Origin: Helicobacter sp. MIT 99-5507
GTDB lineage: Bacteria > Campylobacterota > Campylobacteria > Campylobacterales > Helicobacteraceae
Assembly (NCBI RefSeq): GCF_003364295.1
Contig: NZ_NXLO01000002.1
Location: 248,001 to 312,000 of the forward strand
DNA length: 64,000 nucleotides
Direction: 5' to 3'
Shown here: positions 1 through 9,318 of the stretch, in pieces
Layout: each line of letters begins with the position of its first letter
Numbering within the stretch: the first letter of the stretch is position 1
Program-made: the position numbers and the translations under genes
Notes under the pieces: generated by a model
What the model saw: only the letters and a program-made list of their open reading frames with translations
Told to the model about the DNA's origin: nothing
Databases searched by the model: none

Positions 1-786
1 ATGATAAATACACTTAAAATACCAAAATCACTAGAATCTTTAAAAAAGCCACCAAAAGAATTGTTTTATATAGGAAATAAAAAGTTATTAGATAATTTTA
101 AAGTAGCCATCGTTGGCACAAGGCGTCCAAATCAATATACACAAATAATAACTGCAACGCTAGCACAAAAAATAAGTAAATATGCCACAATAATAAGTGG
201 TGGGGCGATAGGGATTGATTTTATCGCACATACAAATTCAATGCCAAATACAATAATGATATCCCCAGGAAGTCTAGATATCACATATCCAAAAGAAAAT
301 AGCAAACTAATAAATGATATAAAAAATAAAGCTTTGATAATTAGTGAGTATGAAAGCCCATATTTTCCTAAAAAATATAGCTTTCTTGAAAGAAACAGAA
401 TAGTTATTGCATTGAGTGATATAGTGATATTTCCACAAGGTGATCTAAATAGTGGCACAAACTATAGTGCAAAAATCGCAATAGAATTAAACAAACCAAT
501 ATGGACAATTCCGCATAGATACAAAGAAAGCCCTCTTAGTGAATATTTAATCATAAATAAATATGCAAAAGTGATTTATGATATTGATGATTTTATAAGA
601 GATTCTATTCTAGATTCTAAAATACAAAATACACAATCTTTAGAATCTAAAAATGATGAGATTTTAGAATTTTGCAAAAATGCACCTAGCTTTGAAGTAG
701 CTTTAGAAAAATTTGGAGATAGAATCTTAGAATATGAATTTATGGGGCTTTTAGTGCGTCAAAACAATAAGATAAAAACAAAATGA
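1..786 (+). CDS. dprA: DNA-processing protein DprA (Smf)
   Basis: Single-strand DNA-binding protein that loads RecA on incoming DNA during natural transformation. The 261 residues hold a Rossmann-like fold with GTRRP (39-43), SGGAIGID (66-73), FLERNRIV (128-135) and SGT (151-153), all typical of the DprA core; a short C-terminal region after about residue 205 looks like a degenerate winged helix. The length fits the short DprA of Helicobacter. The window begins exactly at its ATG, so the start cannot be checked against upstream sequence. Its TGA overlaps the ATG of ruvX (ATGA), implying translational coupling. Confidence 0.95.
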   Translation: MINTLKIPKSLESLKKPPKELFYIGNKKLLDNFKVAIVGTRRPNQYTQIITATLAQKISKYATIISGGAIGIDFIAHTNSMPNTIMISPGSLDITYPKENSKLINDIKNKALIISEYESPYFPKKYSFLERNRIVIALSDIVIFPQGDLNSGTNYSAKIAIELNKPIWTIPHRYKESPLSEYLIINKYAKVIYDIDDFIRDSILDSKIQNTQSLESKNDEILEFCKNAPSFEVALEKFGDRILEYEFMGLLVRQNNKIKTK

Positions 787-1157
787 TAGCAATAGACTTT
801 GGATTAAAAAAAATAGGAATAGCACAATATATAAATGGCATTATTTTGCCACTTGCACCAATCATTAGAAGAAATAGAAATGATGCTGCTAAAAGATTAA
901 ATGAGCTATTAATAGAAAAAAATACAAAGATTCTAATAATTGGTATAGCAAATGAAGAAATGCAAAGACGAATAAACCATTTTATCACACTTTTAAATTT
1001 TAGTGGAGAAATAAAATTTGTAGATGAAAGCTTGAGTTCAAAAGAAGCAGAAGAAATGTTGCAAAATAGAGATAATAGTCACATAATGCGAAAAAATGGC
1101 ACTATTGATAGCATAAGTGCAATGATAATAATGCAAAGATATTTAAAGTCTAATTAG
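783..1157 (+). CDS. ruvX: Putative pre-16S rRNA nuclease / Holliday junction resolvase-like RuvX (YqgF)
   Basis: A 124-residue RNase H-fold protein of the YqgF/RuvX family, which in E. coli matures the 16S rRNA 5' end. The acidic triad is visible: Asp5 in AIDFG, Glu82 in VDESLSS and Asp109 near the C-terminus (IDSISA). It overlaps dprA by 4 bp, a dprA-ruvX pairing I recall from other epsilonproteobacteria. Its 3' end overlaps the convergent mreC by 8 bp. The length is slightly short for the family but all active-site segments are present. Confidence 0.93.
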   Translation: MIAIDFGLKKIGIAQYINGIILPLAPIIRRNRNDAAKRLNELLIEKNTKILIIGIANEEMQRRINHFITLLNFSGEIKFVDESLSSKEAEEMLQNRDNSHIMRKNGTIDSISAMIIMQRYLKSN

Positions 1158-1956
1158 AATCATCAATGCTATCTTCTATAGGCATAGAAATATCAATAAG
1201 CCAAAAATATCCTATATCATTATTTTGATTATACAAATCAACTTCTGCAACAATATACCCATATTCTTGTGATACTTTTTTTATCTTACCAACTTTAATA
1301 CCTTCAAAAAAGATTCCATCTAACCCACTTGTAACGACTTCATCTCCTATTTTAATCTCATTCCAAGCATTAATATATTCAATTGCAATATTTCCATTTG
1401 TATTATTTTTTAGGATTCCAACTGACTTAGAATCTCCAATATAAACACTATAACTAGCCTTAGAATCTCCATTTAAAATACCAACTAAGCCACCATTTGA
1501 ATTTAATGCAACTCCTGCTGCATATCCATTTCTAATAAGTCCAAATATTTTATTTTCATCTGTATTGCTAAACTCATCACTTTTTAGCCATATTTGTGAA
1601 TAGTTGCCCATATTTACATATGAATAAGCCTTCACCAAAAAAATATTAGGTAGGTTTGGCTTTTTGTTGATATTTAACAATGTAAGAAGTTTTTTATTTT
1701 CACTTTCTAAAGTAAGCAATCTAGCTTGTAGTCTCTCATTTTGTAATTTTACATTGCCTAGATTCTCTATTTCTTCTGCTTGGTATATGTATTTATCAAA
1801 TGCTAATGATATATTATCTTTTATATTAAATACATTTTCTCTAACAAAATTATTAATCAAAGTAGCATATGTAAATATACCTTTATTAATCTCAAGCACA
1901 AACAAAATGCACATAATAATTATGCTAATCCATAATGTTTTATTGTGCTTTTTCAT
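1150..1956 (-). CDS. mreC: Rod shape-determining protein MreC
   Basis: Periplasmic scaffold of the elongasome that links MreB to peptidoglycan synthases. The 268 residues begin with a short cytoplasmic stretch, one membrane helix (about 8-24), a coiled coil (about 58-96) and then the beta-rich MreC core with GYAAGVALNSNGGLVG and a GDEVVTSGLDGIFFEGIKVG segment. It starts 10 bp downstream of the mreB stop and is surely cotranscribed with it. There is no mreD next to it, as in Helicobacter. Confidence 0.95.
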   Translation of the reverse strand: MKKHNKTLWISIIIMCILFVLEINKGIFTYATLINNFVRENVFNIKDNISLAFDKYIYQAEEIENLGNVKLQNERLQARLLTLESENKKLLTLLNINKKPNLPNIFLVKAYSYVNMGNYSQIWLKSDEFSNTDENKIFGLIRNGYAAGVALNSNGGLVGILNGDSKASYSVYIGDSKSVGILKNNTNGNIAIEYINAWNEIKIGDEVVTSGLDGIFFEGIKVGKIKKVSQEYGYIVAEVDLYNQNNDIGYFWLIDISMPIEDSIDDSN

Positions 1957-1966
1957 ATACTAAGGA

Positions 1967-3004
1967 TTATTCTTCATATACTAATTGTTCTAAGATTCCA
2001 TCTTCATCAAGGACTTTTCCTGTTCCCTTAGCAACCGATAAAAGTGGCTCATCAGCTACATAAACAGGTAGTTTTACCGTATCTGCTAAATATTTATCAA
2101 TACCTCTTATCAAAGCCCCACCACCAGTTAAAACGATTCCATTTTCTACAATATCACCAGACAAATCAGGTGGCATGACTTCTAATACGCTCTTTAGTGC
2201 ATCAACTATATCTCTTAATGGCTCCTTCATAGCCTCTCTTGTATCTTCACTTGTAAGTTCAATAGTATTTAGCAATCCACTTACTTGATCTCTTCCATTA
2301 ACTTGCATAGATAATGTTTTATCAAGTGGAGATGCACAACCTATTTTTACTTTTATTTCTTCACCAGTTCTCTCGCCAATTAAAAGATTGTATTTTTTTC
2401 TAACATAATCGACAATAGATTCATCCATTCTATCGCCTGCCATACGAATTGATTTACTTATTACAAGTCCTCCAAGAGATACAACACCAATTTCAGTAGT
2501 TCCACCACCAATATCAACAACTAAACTGCCTTGTGGCTCTTTTATAGGTAGTCCTGCACCAATTGCAGCAGCCATAGGCTCTTCTATCAAAAATACTTCT
2601 CTAGCTCCCGCACTTGTGGCAGATTCTTTTACAGCTTTTCTTTCAACTCCTGTAAGCCCATATGGCACACAAACAACAATCCTTGGACGAATCATCTTTC
2701 TTCTATTATGTGTTTTTTCTATAAAATGCCTAATCATTTTTTCAGTCATATCAAAATCAGCTATTACACCATTTCTCATAGGCCTTATTACATCAATTCC
2801 ATCTGGAGTTTTTCCCATCATTTCTTTAGCTTCTTTGCCTATGGCTAAAGTCTTATTTCTACTATATTTATTTGATTGAATAGCTACAATGCTTGGCTCA
2901 TTTATCACGATACCACGACCTTTAACCAAAACGACAGTATTTGCTGTGCCAAGGTCTATTGCAATATCTTGTGAAAACATACCTATAATAGTATCTAAAA
3001 TCAT
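1967..3004 (-). CDS. mreB: Actin-like cell-shape protein MreB
   Basis: Bacterial actin homologue that polymerises under the membrane and organises lateral wall synthesis. At 345 residues it has the family length. The phosphate-1 motif DIAIDLGTANT lies near residue 13, the phosphate-2 motif VVDIGGGTTE near the middle and the adenosine motif LTGGGALIRG near the C-terminus. It follows clpX by 26 bp and precedes mreC in one minus-strand operon. There is no sign of a duplicated MreB or Mbl. Confidence 0.97.
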   Translation of the reverse strand: MILDTIIGMFSQDIAIDLGTANTVVLVKGRGIVINEPSIVAIQSNKYSRNKTLAIGKEAKEMMGKTPDGIDVIRPMRNGVIADFDMTEKMIRHFIEKTHNRRKMIRPRIVVCVPYGLTGVERKAVKESATSAGAREVFLIEEPMAAAIGAGLPIKEPQGSLVVDIGGGTTEIGVVSLGGLVISKSIRMAGDRMDESIVDYVRKKYNLLIGERTGEEIKVKIGCASPLDKTLSMQVNGRDQVSGLLNTIELTSEDTREAMKEPLRDIVDALKSVLEVMPPDLSGDIVENGIVLTGGGALIRGIDKYLADTVKLPVYVADEPLLSVAKGTGKVLDEDGILEQLVYEE

Positions 3005-3030
3005 TTATATCCTTTTTTGTTGAGTTGTTT

Positions 3031-4308
3031 TTATTTCTTTATTTTTGTCTTTGGTGTTTTTTTGGCTAATCCTTTTTTAATTAACATAGGAGGTTTATTT
3101 TTTGATACAAAATCAGCTGTTATAACTAATTTATATCCAGTGTAGTCCTTTATATCAAACATCAAATCCACCATTATGCTTTCCATTATAGCACGCAATG
3201 CTCTTGCACCTGTTTTTCTCTCTATTGCTTTTTTTGCTATAAGCTTTAATGCTCCTTCTTCAAACTCTAATTCTACATCATCAAGTACAAATATTTTTTG
3301 ATATTGTTTAATCAAGGAATTTTTTGGCTTTAACAATATATTTAGCATTGCTTCTTGATTAATCTCATCAAGTGTTGCAATTACATGCAATCTACCAATA
3401 AGCTCTGGAATCATTCCATAATTCATTAAATCACTGGAATCTACTAAGTGAAAATACTTTTCATCATTATTAATAATCTTTTTATCACTATTAAATCCTA
3501 GCATATTTCCACCAAGACGTCTTTTAATTATGTCATTCAATCCATCAAATGCTCCACCACAAATAAACAAAATATTTTCGGTATTGATTTGTATAAATTC
3601 TTGATGTGGGTGCTTTCTGCCTCCTTGAGGTGATACATTTACAATACTTCCTTCTATAATCTTAAGCAAAGCTTGCTGCACTCCTTCACCAGATACATCC
3701 CTAGTGATTGAACGATTTTCACCAACTCTAGCGATTTTATCAATCTCATCGATAAAAACAATACCCATTTCTGTTCTTCTTATATCATAATCTGCTGCTT
3801 GATAAAGTCTTGTTAGTATATTTTCTACATCTTCACCAACATATCCTGCTTGAGTTAGACTAGTGGCATCAGAAATTGCTATAGGCACATCTAAAAATCT
3901 TGCAAAAGTCTGCGCCATCAATGTCTTTCCGCTTCCTGTTGGACCTAATAATAAAATATTAGATTTTGCTATTTCGACATCATCATATTCATCATCATTA
4001 TTTTTTTGCAAGATTCTTTTATAATGATTATATACAGCAACAGATAAAAGTTTTTTTGCTTCATCTTGCCCTATTACATATTCATCTAATGCAGTTTTTA
4101 AAATTTTTGGAGAAGTATTATTAAAATTTATATCACAATAATATTCTTCATTTTCCTCATCTATATCAAGTCTATTTATAAAATCATCTATGCTACTAGC
4201 TCCATATTTGTTTTGACAATCTCTACAGATAAATAAACCTTTTTTAGAAAAAACAGGATTTTTATCACTATCTATTGCACTGCAAATACTGCATTGCTTT
4301 TTACTCAT
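3031..4308 (-). CDS. clpX: ATP-dependent Clp protease, unfoldase subunit ClpX
   Basis: AAA+ unfoldase that feeds substrates to ClpP. The N-terminal zinc-binding domain has Cys6, Cys9, Cys28 and Cys31; the AAA+ domain has Walker A GPTGSGKT, Walker B VFIDEIDK and the pore-type GYVGEDVE segment. I chose the start MSKKQCSIC at 4308 (425 residues) rather than an upstream in-frame ATG at 4338, because AAGAGGT lies just upstream of 4308 and the zinc domain should be near the N-terminus. With this start it overlaps the lpxA stop by 8 bp. Confidence 0.96.
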   Translation of the reverse strand: MSKKQCSICSAIDSDKNPVFSKKGLFICRDCQNKYGASSIDDFINRLDIDEENEEYYCDINFNNTSPKILKTALDEYVIGQDEAKKLLSVAVYNHYKRILQKNNDDEYDDVEIAKSNILLLGPTGSGKTLMAQTFARFLDVPIAISDATSLTQAGYVGEDVENILTRLYQAADYDIRRTEMGIVFIDEIDKIARVGENRSITRDVSGEGVQQALLKIIEGSIVNVSPQGGRKHPHQEFIQINTENILFICGGAFDGLNDIIKRRLGGNMLGFNSDKKIINNDEKYFHLVDSSDLMNYGMIPELIGRLHVIATLDEINQEAMLNILLKPKNSLIKQYQKIFVLDDVELEFEEGALKLIAKKAIERKTGARALRAIMESIMVDLMFDIKDYTGYKLVITADFVSKNKPPMLIKKGLAKKTPKTKIKK

Positions 4309-5074
4309 TGATATTACCTCTTTTATATGGAATTCCACGTTTAGAATCTTTTATAAACATACAAATATCTTTTATAATTTTTGAATCAGTATTGCAAAGA
4401 ATCTCATCTGCTATCTCTTTAATTGGCTTATCTCCAGATAGCAATAATTTATATATGTGGCTTATTTCATCTATCTGCTTAGATGTAAAAATCTTTCGCA
4501 TTTTATATTTATTTAGCCCTCTAATAATTGCCCTATTTCCTTCTGCAAGGCAATATGGTGGAATATCTTGAGATAATGCTGAAGCACCAGCTATCATAGA
4601 ACCATCACCAATATGCACAAATTGATGAATAGCACTAAGCCCGCCAATATTTACATTATTTCCTATATGAATATGTCCGCCAAGAGTCGCACAATTTGCT
4701 AATATACAATTATCACCTATAACACAATCATGTGCTATATGCACATAAGCCATAAATAAATTATTATCTCCAATGATTGTTTTACCATTTTCTCCTGTGC
4801 CTGGATTAAACATAGTAAATTCTCTAATAATATTATTTTTGCCAATAATTAATTCTGTTTTTTCACCATTGTATTTTAAGTCTTGAGGCATAGTACCAAT
4901 TGTAGCATTTGGAAAAATAGTCGTATTATCGCCAATTATTGTGCAGCCATCTAAAGTTACATTATTGTAAATTTTACAATTTTTACCAATTTGGACATTT
5001 TCTCCAATAACACAAAACTCACCAATGGCAGTTCCTTCTCCTATATGTTTTGTTTTAATTATTGATGTATTCAT
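4301..5074 (-). CDS. lpxA: UDP-N-acetylglucosamine acyltransferase LpxA
   Basis: First enzyme of lipid A synthesis: it moves a 3-hydroxyacyl chain from ACP to UDP-GlcNAc. The 257 residues are dominated by left-handed beta-helix hexapeptide repeats (IGENVQIGKNC, IIGDNTTIF and many more), followed by the alpha-helical C-terminal domain. The catalytic His is in the YVHIAHDCVIG segment. It lies 5 bp downstream of fabZ, which uses the same 3-hydroxyacyl-ACP pool, so the two genes compete for and balance that substrate. Confidence 0.96.
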   Translation of the reverse strand: MNTSIIKTKHIGEGTAIGEFCVIGENVQIGKNCKIYNNVTLDGCTIIGDNTTIFPNATIGTMPQDLKYNGEKTELIIGKNNIIREFTMFNPGTGENGKTIIGDNNLFMAYVHIAHDCVIGDNCILANCATLGGHIHIGNNVNIGGLSAIHQFVHIGDGSMIAGASALSQDIPPYCLAEGNRAIIRGLNKYKMRKIFTSKQIDEISHIYKLLLSGDKPIKEIADEILCNTDSKIIKDICMFIKDSKRGIPYKRGNINE

Positions 5075-5079
5075 AATAT

Positions 5080-5568
5080 TTATTCTTTGCCTTGATCGTT
5101 ATTCTTCACCTTATTGTCATCATTGTCGCCAAGCATAGCTTTTAATTCTGCTTCTGCAACAAGCTTACCATCGACAAAAGCCTTAGCATCAAGAACCCAT
5201 ACTTTGCCTTTATGCTTTAATACTTCTAATTTATATTCAAGTCTATCACCAGGACGCACCATAGATCTAAATTTTGCTCTATCAATGCTCATAAAATAAA
5301 CTAGCTTATTATCTACTTCATCAACCTTATCACCATATCCACTAGAAAAAGCCAGGATTCCGCCAGCTTGTGCCATACCTTCAATAATCATAACACCTGG
5401 ATATATAGCCTTGCTTGGAAAATGTCCTAAAAATATAGGCTCATTGATCGTTATGTTTTTATAGGCTTCAACGGATTCAAATGGTTTTAAAGATGTTACT
5501 TTATCAACTAACAATATTGGATATCTATGCGGTAGTATTTTTAGTATTCTATCTATGTCTATCATCAA
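5080..5568 (-). CDS. fabZ: 3-hydroxyacyl-ACP dehydratase FabZ
   Basis: Hot-dog fold dehydratase of type II fatty-acid synthesis. The active-site His49 lies in [14 protein letters not shown] and Glu63 in [11 protein letters not shown], both diagnostic. The 162 residues are about 15 longer than average because of a charged C-terminal tail ([15 protein letters not shown]). It is the first gene of the fabZ-lpxA-clpX-mreB-mreC operon; 55 bp separate it from the end of queH upstream. Confidence 0.96.
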   Translation of the reverse strand: MMIDIDRILKILPHRYPILLVDKVTSLKPFESVEAYKNITINEPIFLGHFPSKAIYPGVMIIEGMAQAGGILAFSSGYGDKVDEVDNKLVYFMSIDRAKFRSMVRPGDRLEYKLEVLKHKGKVWVLDAKAFVDGKLVAEAELKAMLGDNDDNKVKNNDQGKE

Positions 5569-5623
5569 AATAAGTCCATGATTTAAGATTTAAAGAGTAT
5601 GGATTCTACTAAAATATCTATAA

Positions 5624-6721
5624 TTAAAGCTTAATAACCATAAAAATATCTATATTTTGGAATATACTATCTATATTTATTTTTAGATTATTAAAAGATG
5701 CAGAATCTAATACAATAAATGGCTTTATACTATCACTACCTAGAATCTTCACTCTAAAAGCTAATTCATCATCATAAAGAGGAGGATTATAAAGCATATC
5801 AAGTGTATTTTTGTAGTTTTTATCAAATACTAAATTAATGCTATTTATATCAATAAATAGCGCATTATCACAGAATCCAAGCATAATTTTTTTATTATCA
5901 AAAATCATTTCTCTCCATAAAATATCACCACTTTTTAGATTCTTTGATGATTTTGAATGTGTAAAAATATATGAAGGTATTACATCCCTAGAATCTTGCT
6001 TAAAAACATAACCATTCAATAATCTATAAGCATTGATACTATCTTTTTGCAAAATATGTGGAATATTATTTTTTTCATATTTATGCAATTCTTTGAAAGT
6101 ATTTAGCGTCCATTGTGCGCTTCCTTTTAATACTTGCTTTCCTATATTGCTAAACATCTCTAAAGCAATTTTATTTGATCTATTTCTTTGTTTTTCTAGT
6201 GCATAAATACAACCACAATAATTTTGTCTATAAAGATTAGAATCCTTTGCTAATTTACTTTGTCTTTGTGTCCCACCGCCACTTCTAGTATCAAGACTAA
6301 TAAATTCAAGTCCATATTCTTTCGCAATATTTTCACCTTGATTAAATAAATCATTTTGACTTTTCATAGGACTTGTTAGCAATGTAGTAGTCAAATATTT
6401 TTCATTTAGTTGCATAGCAAATATAGCACTTTTTAATAATCTCTCGTCAAAGCATATAGTGCATCTATCACCTTTTTCTTCTGCATTCTCAAAGCCCTTG
6501 ATTTTATCAAGCCAAGATTCCAAATCATAATCACCAATAACCAAATCAATACCTAGAATCTCGCAGCTTCGTTTTACATCAAAAAGTCGTAAATCATATT
6601 CTTCTTTTGGATGAATATTTGGATTATAAAAAAATCCTATCAGCTTTTCATCTGGATAGACTTTTTTTAATTCTTGTAGAAAATAATGACTATCAACAGA
6701 ACAACAAATATGAACTAACAT
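5624..6721 (-). CDS. queH: Epoxyqueuosine reductase QueH (DUF208)
   Basis: Reduces epoxyqueuosine to queuosine in tRNA, replacing the cobalamin-dependent QueG. The family cysteines are all present: vicinal Cys6-Cys7 in HICCSVD, Cys87-x2-Cys90 in CTIC, and Cys169/Cys171 in NYCGCIY, which bind the 4Fe-4S cluster and a second metal. The first ~200 residues match the QueH core; residues ~200-365 are a C-terminal extension beyond the usual bacterial QueH length. The start lies 9 bp after a 29-codon reading frame at 6731-6820. Confidence 0.9.
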   Translation of the reverse strand: MLVHICCSVDSHYFLQELKKVYPDEKLIGFFYNPNIHPKEEYDLRLFDVKRSCEILGIDLVIGDYDLESWLDKIKGFENAEEKGDRCTICFDERLLKSAIFAMQLNEKYLTTTLLTSPMKSQNDLFNQGENIAKEYGLEFISLDTRSGGGTQRQSKLAKDSNLYRQNYCGCIYALEKQRNRSNKIALEMFSNIGKQVLKGSAQWTLNTFKELHKYEKNNIPHILQKDSINAYRLLNGYVFKQDSRDVIPSYIFTHSKSSKNLKSGDILWREMIFDNKKIMLGFCDNALFIDINSINLVFDKNYKNTLDMLYNPPLYDDELAFRVKILGSDSIKPFIVLDSASFNNLKINIDSIFQNIDIFMVIKL

Positions 6722-6730
6722 ATAACAATC

Positions 6731-6820
6731 TTATCTTTTATTTGCATATATCAAGAAACTTACTACTCCTATGAGAAATACGATTGCCAAAAATATTATC
6801 AATATAAAATCAAGAAGCAT
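6731..6820 (-). CDS. 29-residue hydrophobic membrane peptide
   Basis: An ATG at 6820 preceded by AAGGAAT opens a 29-codon frame ending in TAA at 6731. It encodes one continuous membrane helix (residues about 5-25, rich in Ile, Leu, Val and Phe) with a short basic tail ANKR, so the C-terminus should be cytoplasmic-side by the positive-inside rule. It sits between rlmN and queH with 9 bp to the queH start, so it is probably translated from the same mRNA. I recall a small hydrophobic ORF beside rlmN in Campylobacter jejuni, which would support conservation. Function unknown. Confidence 0.6.
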   Translation of the reverse strand: MLLDFILIIFLAIVFLIGVVSFLIYANKR

Positions 6821-6849
6821 AAAATTCCTTATCGTTTCACATGAAACAT

Positions 6850-7908
6850 TTATTTTTTATTTTTATATTTTAATTGCCCACAAGCAGCATCAATATCAAT
6901 ACCTTTAGATTCTCTAATAGTGCATATTAATCCCTTGCTATACAAATAATCTGCAAATTTCTTAGCATTTTCTAAATCTGGTCGCTCAAAATTGCTACCT
7001 TCAAATGGATTAAATAATATTAGATTTACCTTAGCTTTTATACCATCAAGAAGTTTTAATAAATCTTTTGCATTATCTATACTATCATTTATATCTTTTA
7101 TCATAAGATATTCAAACATAACTCTTTTTCTAGCATCGATTGGAAAACTTCTTACACTATCAATAATGCTATTAATATTATAAATCTTATTAATAGGCAT
7201 AAGTTTATTTCTGGTTATATCATTTACAGCATGAAGTGATATGGCTAGTTGCACACCTAAATCTAAATTGCCAAGGACATTAATCATAGGTGAGATTCCA
7301 CTTGTAGATATAGTTTGCCTTCTTGGCGATATAGAAAGTCCATCAATATGAGAGATAATCTTTATAGCTTTTATCAGATTATCAAAATTATCAAGTGGTT
7401 CGCCCATGCCCATATAAACGATATTTACACATTTTTCTGGTGCGATATTGTTATCTTTTTTTATTGCAACAACTTGCTCTACTATCTCGCCTGCGCTTAG
7501 GTTTCTAGTGAATCCATTTTTTCCAGTGCAACAAAATTTACAACCAATCTTACAACCAATTTGAGATGAAATACAAATAGTGAATCTTTCTTGACTCTTT
7601 ATATTTCCATCTTCATCAAATTCTTTATCTTTCATTTTTAAAAGCACAGATTCAAAAGTATGATTATCATGAGTTAGAAATAAATATTTTTTTGTCCCAT
7701 CTTTACTCAATGCAACATTTGCTATATCTAGATTCTTTGCACTAAATTGTTCTTTTAGTTTGTTTCTTATCTCTTTTGGAAGATTTATCATCATAGAAAA
7801 ATCATCTTCATAATGAATATATAGCCAATTCCAAACTTGCTTAGCACGAAAAGATGGAGTTAGCAATCCTTTTAATTCATCAAAGCTATAATCAAAAATA
7901 TTTTCCAT
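6850..7908 (-). CDS. rlmN: Dual-specificity 23S rRNA/tRNA adenine C2-methyltransferase RlmN
   Basis: Radical-SAM enzyme that makes m2A2503 in 23S rRNA and m2A37 in some tRNAs. The 4Fe-4S motif CxxxCxxC is Cys119, Cys123 and Cys126 (GCKIGCKFC); the methyl-shuttling Cys343 sits in DAACGQ near the C-terminus. The 352-residue length is typical. The start overlaps the end of the upstream nucleosidase-like gene by 17 bp, so both probably share one mRNA. Confidence 0.96.
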   Translation of the reverse strand: MENIFDYSFDELKGLLTPSFRAKQVWNWLYIHYEDDFSMMINLPKEIRNKLKEQFSAKNLDIANVALSKDGTKKYLFLTHDNHTFESVLLKMKDKEFDEDGNIKSQERFTICISSQIGCKIGCKFCCTGKNGFTRNLSAGEIVEQVVAIKKDNNIAPEKCVNIVYMGMGEPLDNFDNLIKAIKIISHIDGLSISPRRQTISTSGISPMINVLGNLDLGVQLAISLHAVNDITRNKLMPINKIYNINSIIDSVRSFPIDARKRVMFEYLMIKDINDSIDNAKDLLKLLDGIKAKVNLILFNPFEGSNFERPDLENAKKFADYLYSKGLICTIRESKGIDIDAACGQLKYKNKK

Positions 7909-8425
7909 AATTATCTCTTACATAGGATTCTAAATATTTCTTTGCTGTTGAATGATTGGCTATGAAATCATTATGAGCATTATTATTACAATAATTAGTG
8001 ATACAAAAAATACCAAATGCTGGAATCTCAAAATATTGCGCAACTCTTAAAATACTAAAAAATTCCATATTTTCAAGTTTTATTCCTGCATTTAACATTT
8101 GGTTTGAAAGATTTTCATCAGTGGTGATGTAGTTGCTACTATTTACAATTATATCTGTTTCACATGAAACATTTTCAATTTTATTAAATATTGGAGTGTA
8201 TGAATTGTGTGTTATAAATGATGTTTCAATCTGCATTGCTCTAGAGCTAACAAATATATCAAAAATATTTATACTTTTATCATAGCTACCTGCACTACCT
8301 ATAAATATCAATTCTTTTGGATTTTCTTTTAATATAATACTACTTAATATCATAGTACTATCTATTAGACCAATGCCTATTTCTTTTGCAAATGAAAATT
8401 TTTCACCACTAGCACAAATAAACAT
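7892..8425 (-). CDS. Nucleoside phosphorylase/nucleosidase superfamily protein
   Basis: 177 residues with the PNP_UDP_1-like layout: FIGSAGSY (about 42-49) resembles the phosphate/ribose-binding loop, and ENMEFFSILRVA followed by IPAFGIFCITNYCN resembles the substrate-binding Met-Glu and the later FxxITD segment, though here the Asp is replaced (ITNYCN). That substitution and the short length (MTA/SAH nucleosidase is about 230) make catalytic activity uncertain. It lies between hisF and rlmN and overlaps rlmN by 17 bp. I recall a similar gene beside ksgA and rlmN in Campylobacter. Confidence 0.65.
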   Translation of the reverse strand: MFICASGEKFSFAKEIGIGLIDSTMILSSIILKENPKELIFIGSAGSYDKSINIFDIFVSSRAMQIETSFITHNSYTPIFNKIENVSCETDIIVNSSNYITTDENLSNQMLNAGIKLENMEFFSILRVAQYFEIPAFGIFCITNYCNNNAHNDFIANHSTAKKYLESYVRDNYGKYF

Positions 8426-8428
8426 TAA

Positions 8429-9193
8429 TTAAATCCTAACAGGAATATTGCAATCCCTTAAATATTTTTTTAATTCTTTAATCTCTATTTCTTTATAGTG
8501 AAATATACTAGCAGCCAAGGCTGCATTTGCCCCAGCTAAATATGCCTCTTTTATATGTTCCATATTTCCAGCGCCTCCACTTGCAATAAGTGGAATCTTT
8601 ATATTTGATGAAGTCCATCTAAGGAGTTCTAAATCATAGCCATTTTTTGTTCCATCACTATCCATGCTTGTTAATAATATCTCGCCTGCACCAAGATTCT
8701 CTACTTCTTTTGCCCAAGTGAAATAATCAATACCTGTATCAATTCTTCCACCATTAATAAAAACATTCCACCTAGAATCTGCCACTTTTTTCACATCAAT
8801 TGCAGCAACAACACATTGAGAACCAAAATGTTTTGCCCCTTCATATATCAACGATGGATTCTTTATAGCTGATGAATTTACACTGATCTTATCACAACCA
8901 GAATCTAATAAATTATACATATCTTGCAGATTTCTAATACCACCACCAACGGTAAATGGTATAAATATCTCTTTTGCAACAGATTTCACAACATTTATTA
9001 GAGTGCTTCTATCTTCATTTGTTGCTGTAATATCCAAAAAGACGATTTCATCAGCCATTTGTGCATTATAACCACTTGCAATTTCTACTGGATTCCCAAC
9101 ATCTTTTATATCTATAAAATTAATTCCTTTTACAACTTTACCATTCTTGACATCAAGACATGGAATAATTCTAAATGCTAAATTATCTATCAT
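8429..9193 (-). CDS. hisF: Imidazole glycerol phosphate synthase cyclase subunit HisF
   Basis: TIM-barrel cyclase that, with HisH, makes IGP and AICAR in histidine synthesis. The signature [16 protein letters not shown] is at the N-terminus with the catalytic Asp; the second catalytic Asp is in [10 protein letters not shown] prefer the ATG at 9193 (254 residues, usual length), preceded by GGA at 7-nt spacing, over the in-frame ATG at 9205, which has no ribosome-binding site. No other his gene adjoins it; hisC is 31 kb away. Confidence 0.93.
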   Translation of the reverse strand: MIDNLAFRIIPCLDVKNGKVVKGINFIDIKDVGNPVEIASGYNAQMADEIVFLDITATNEDRSTLINVVKSVAKEIFIPFTVGGGIRNLQDMYNLLDSGCDKISVNSSAIKNPSLIYEGAKHFGSQCVVAAIDVKKVADSRWNVFINGGRIDTGIDYFTWAKEVENLGAGEILLTSMDSDGTKNGYDLELLRWTSSNIKIPLIASGGAGNMEHIKEAYLAGANAALAASIFHYKEIEIKELKKYLRDCNIPVRI

Positions 9194-9258
9194 ATAAACA
9201 TCCATTCATAATTCATCAAATAAACCCTATAAATCTTGATATTTTATCAAAAAAAAGT

Positions 9259-9264
9259 TAGAAT
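9259..9264 (+). promoter_or_regulatory. Probable -10 element (TAGAAT) of rsmA
   Basis: TAGAAT follows an A-rich tract in the divergent hisF-rsmA gap and would place the start of transcription near 9271. A short dyad (AGCAAT at 9269-9274, ATTGCT at 9289-9294) falls in the resulting leader. Assignment is by pattern only. Confidence 0.5.
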
Positions 9265-9318
9265 AATGAGCAATGCATAGAAAAAAAGATTGCTTTATTA
9301 GGGCTTGGGAGATTTTAA

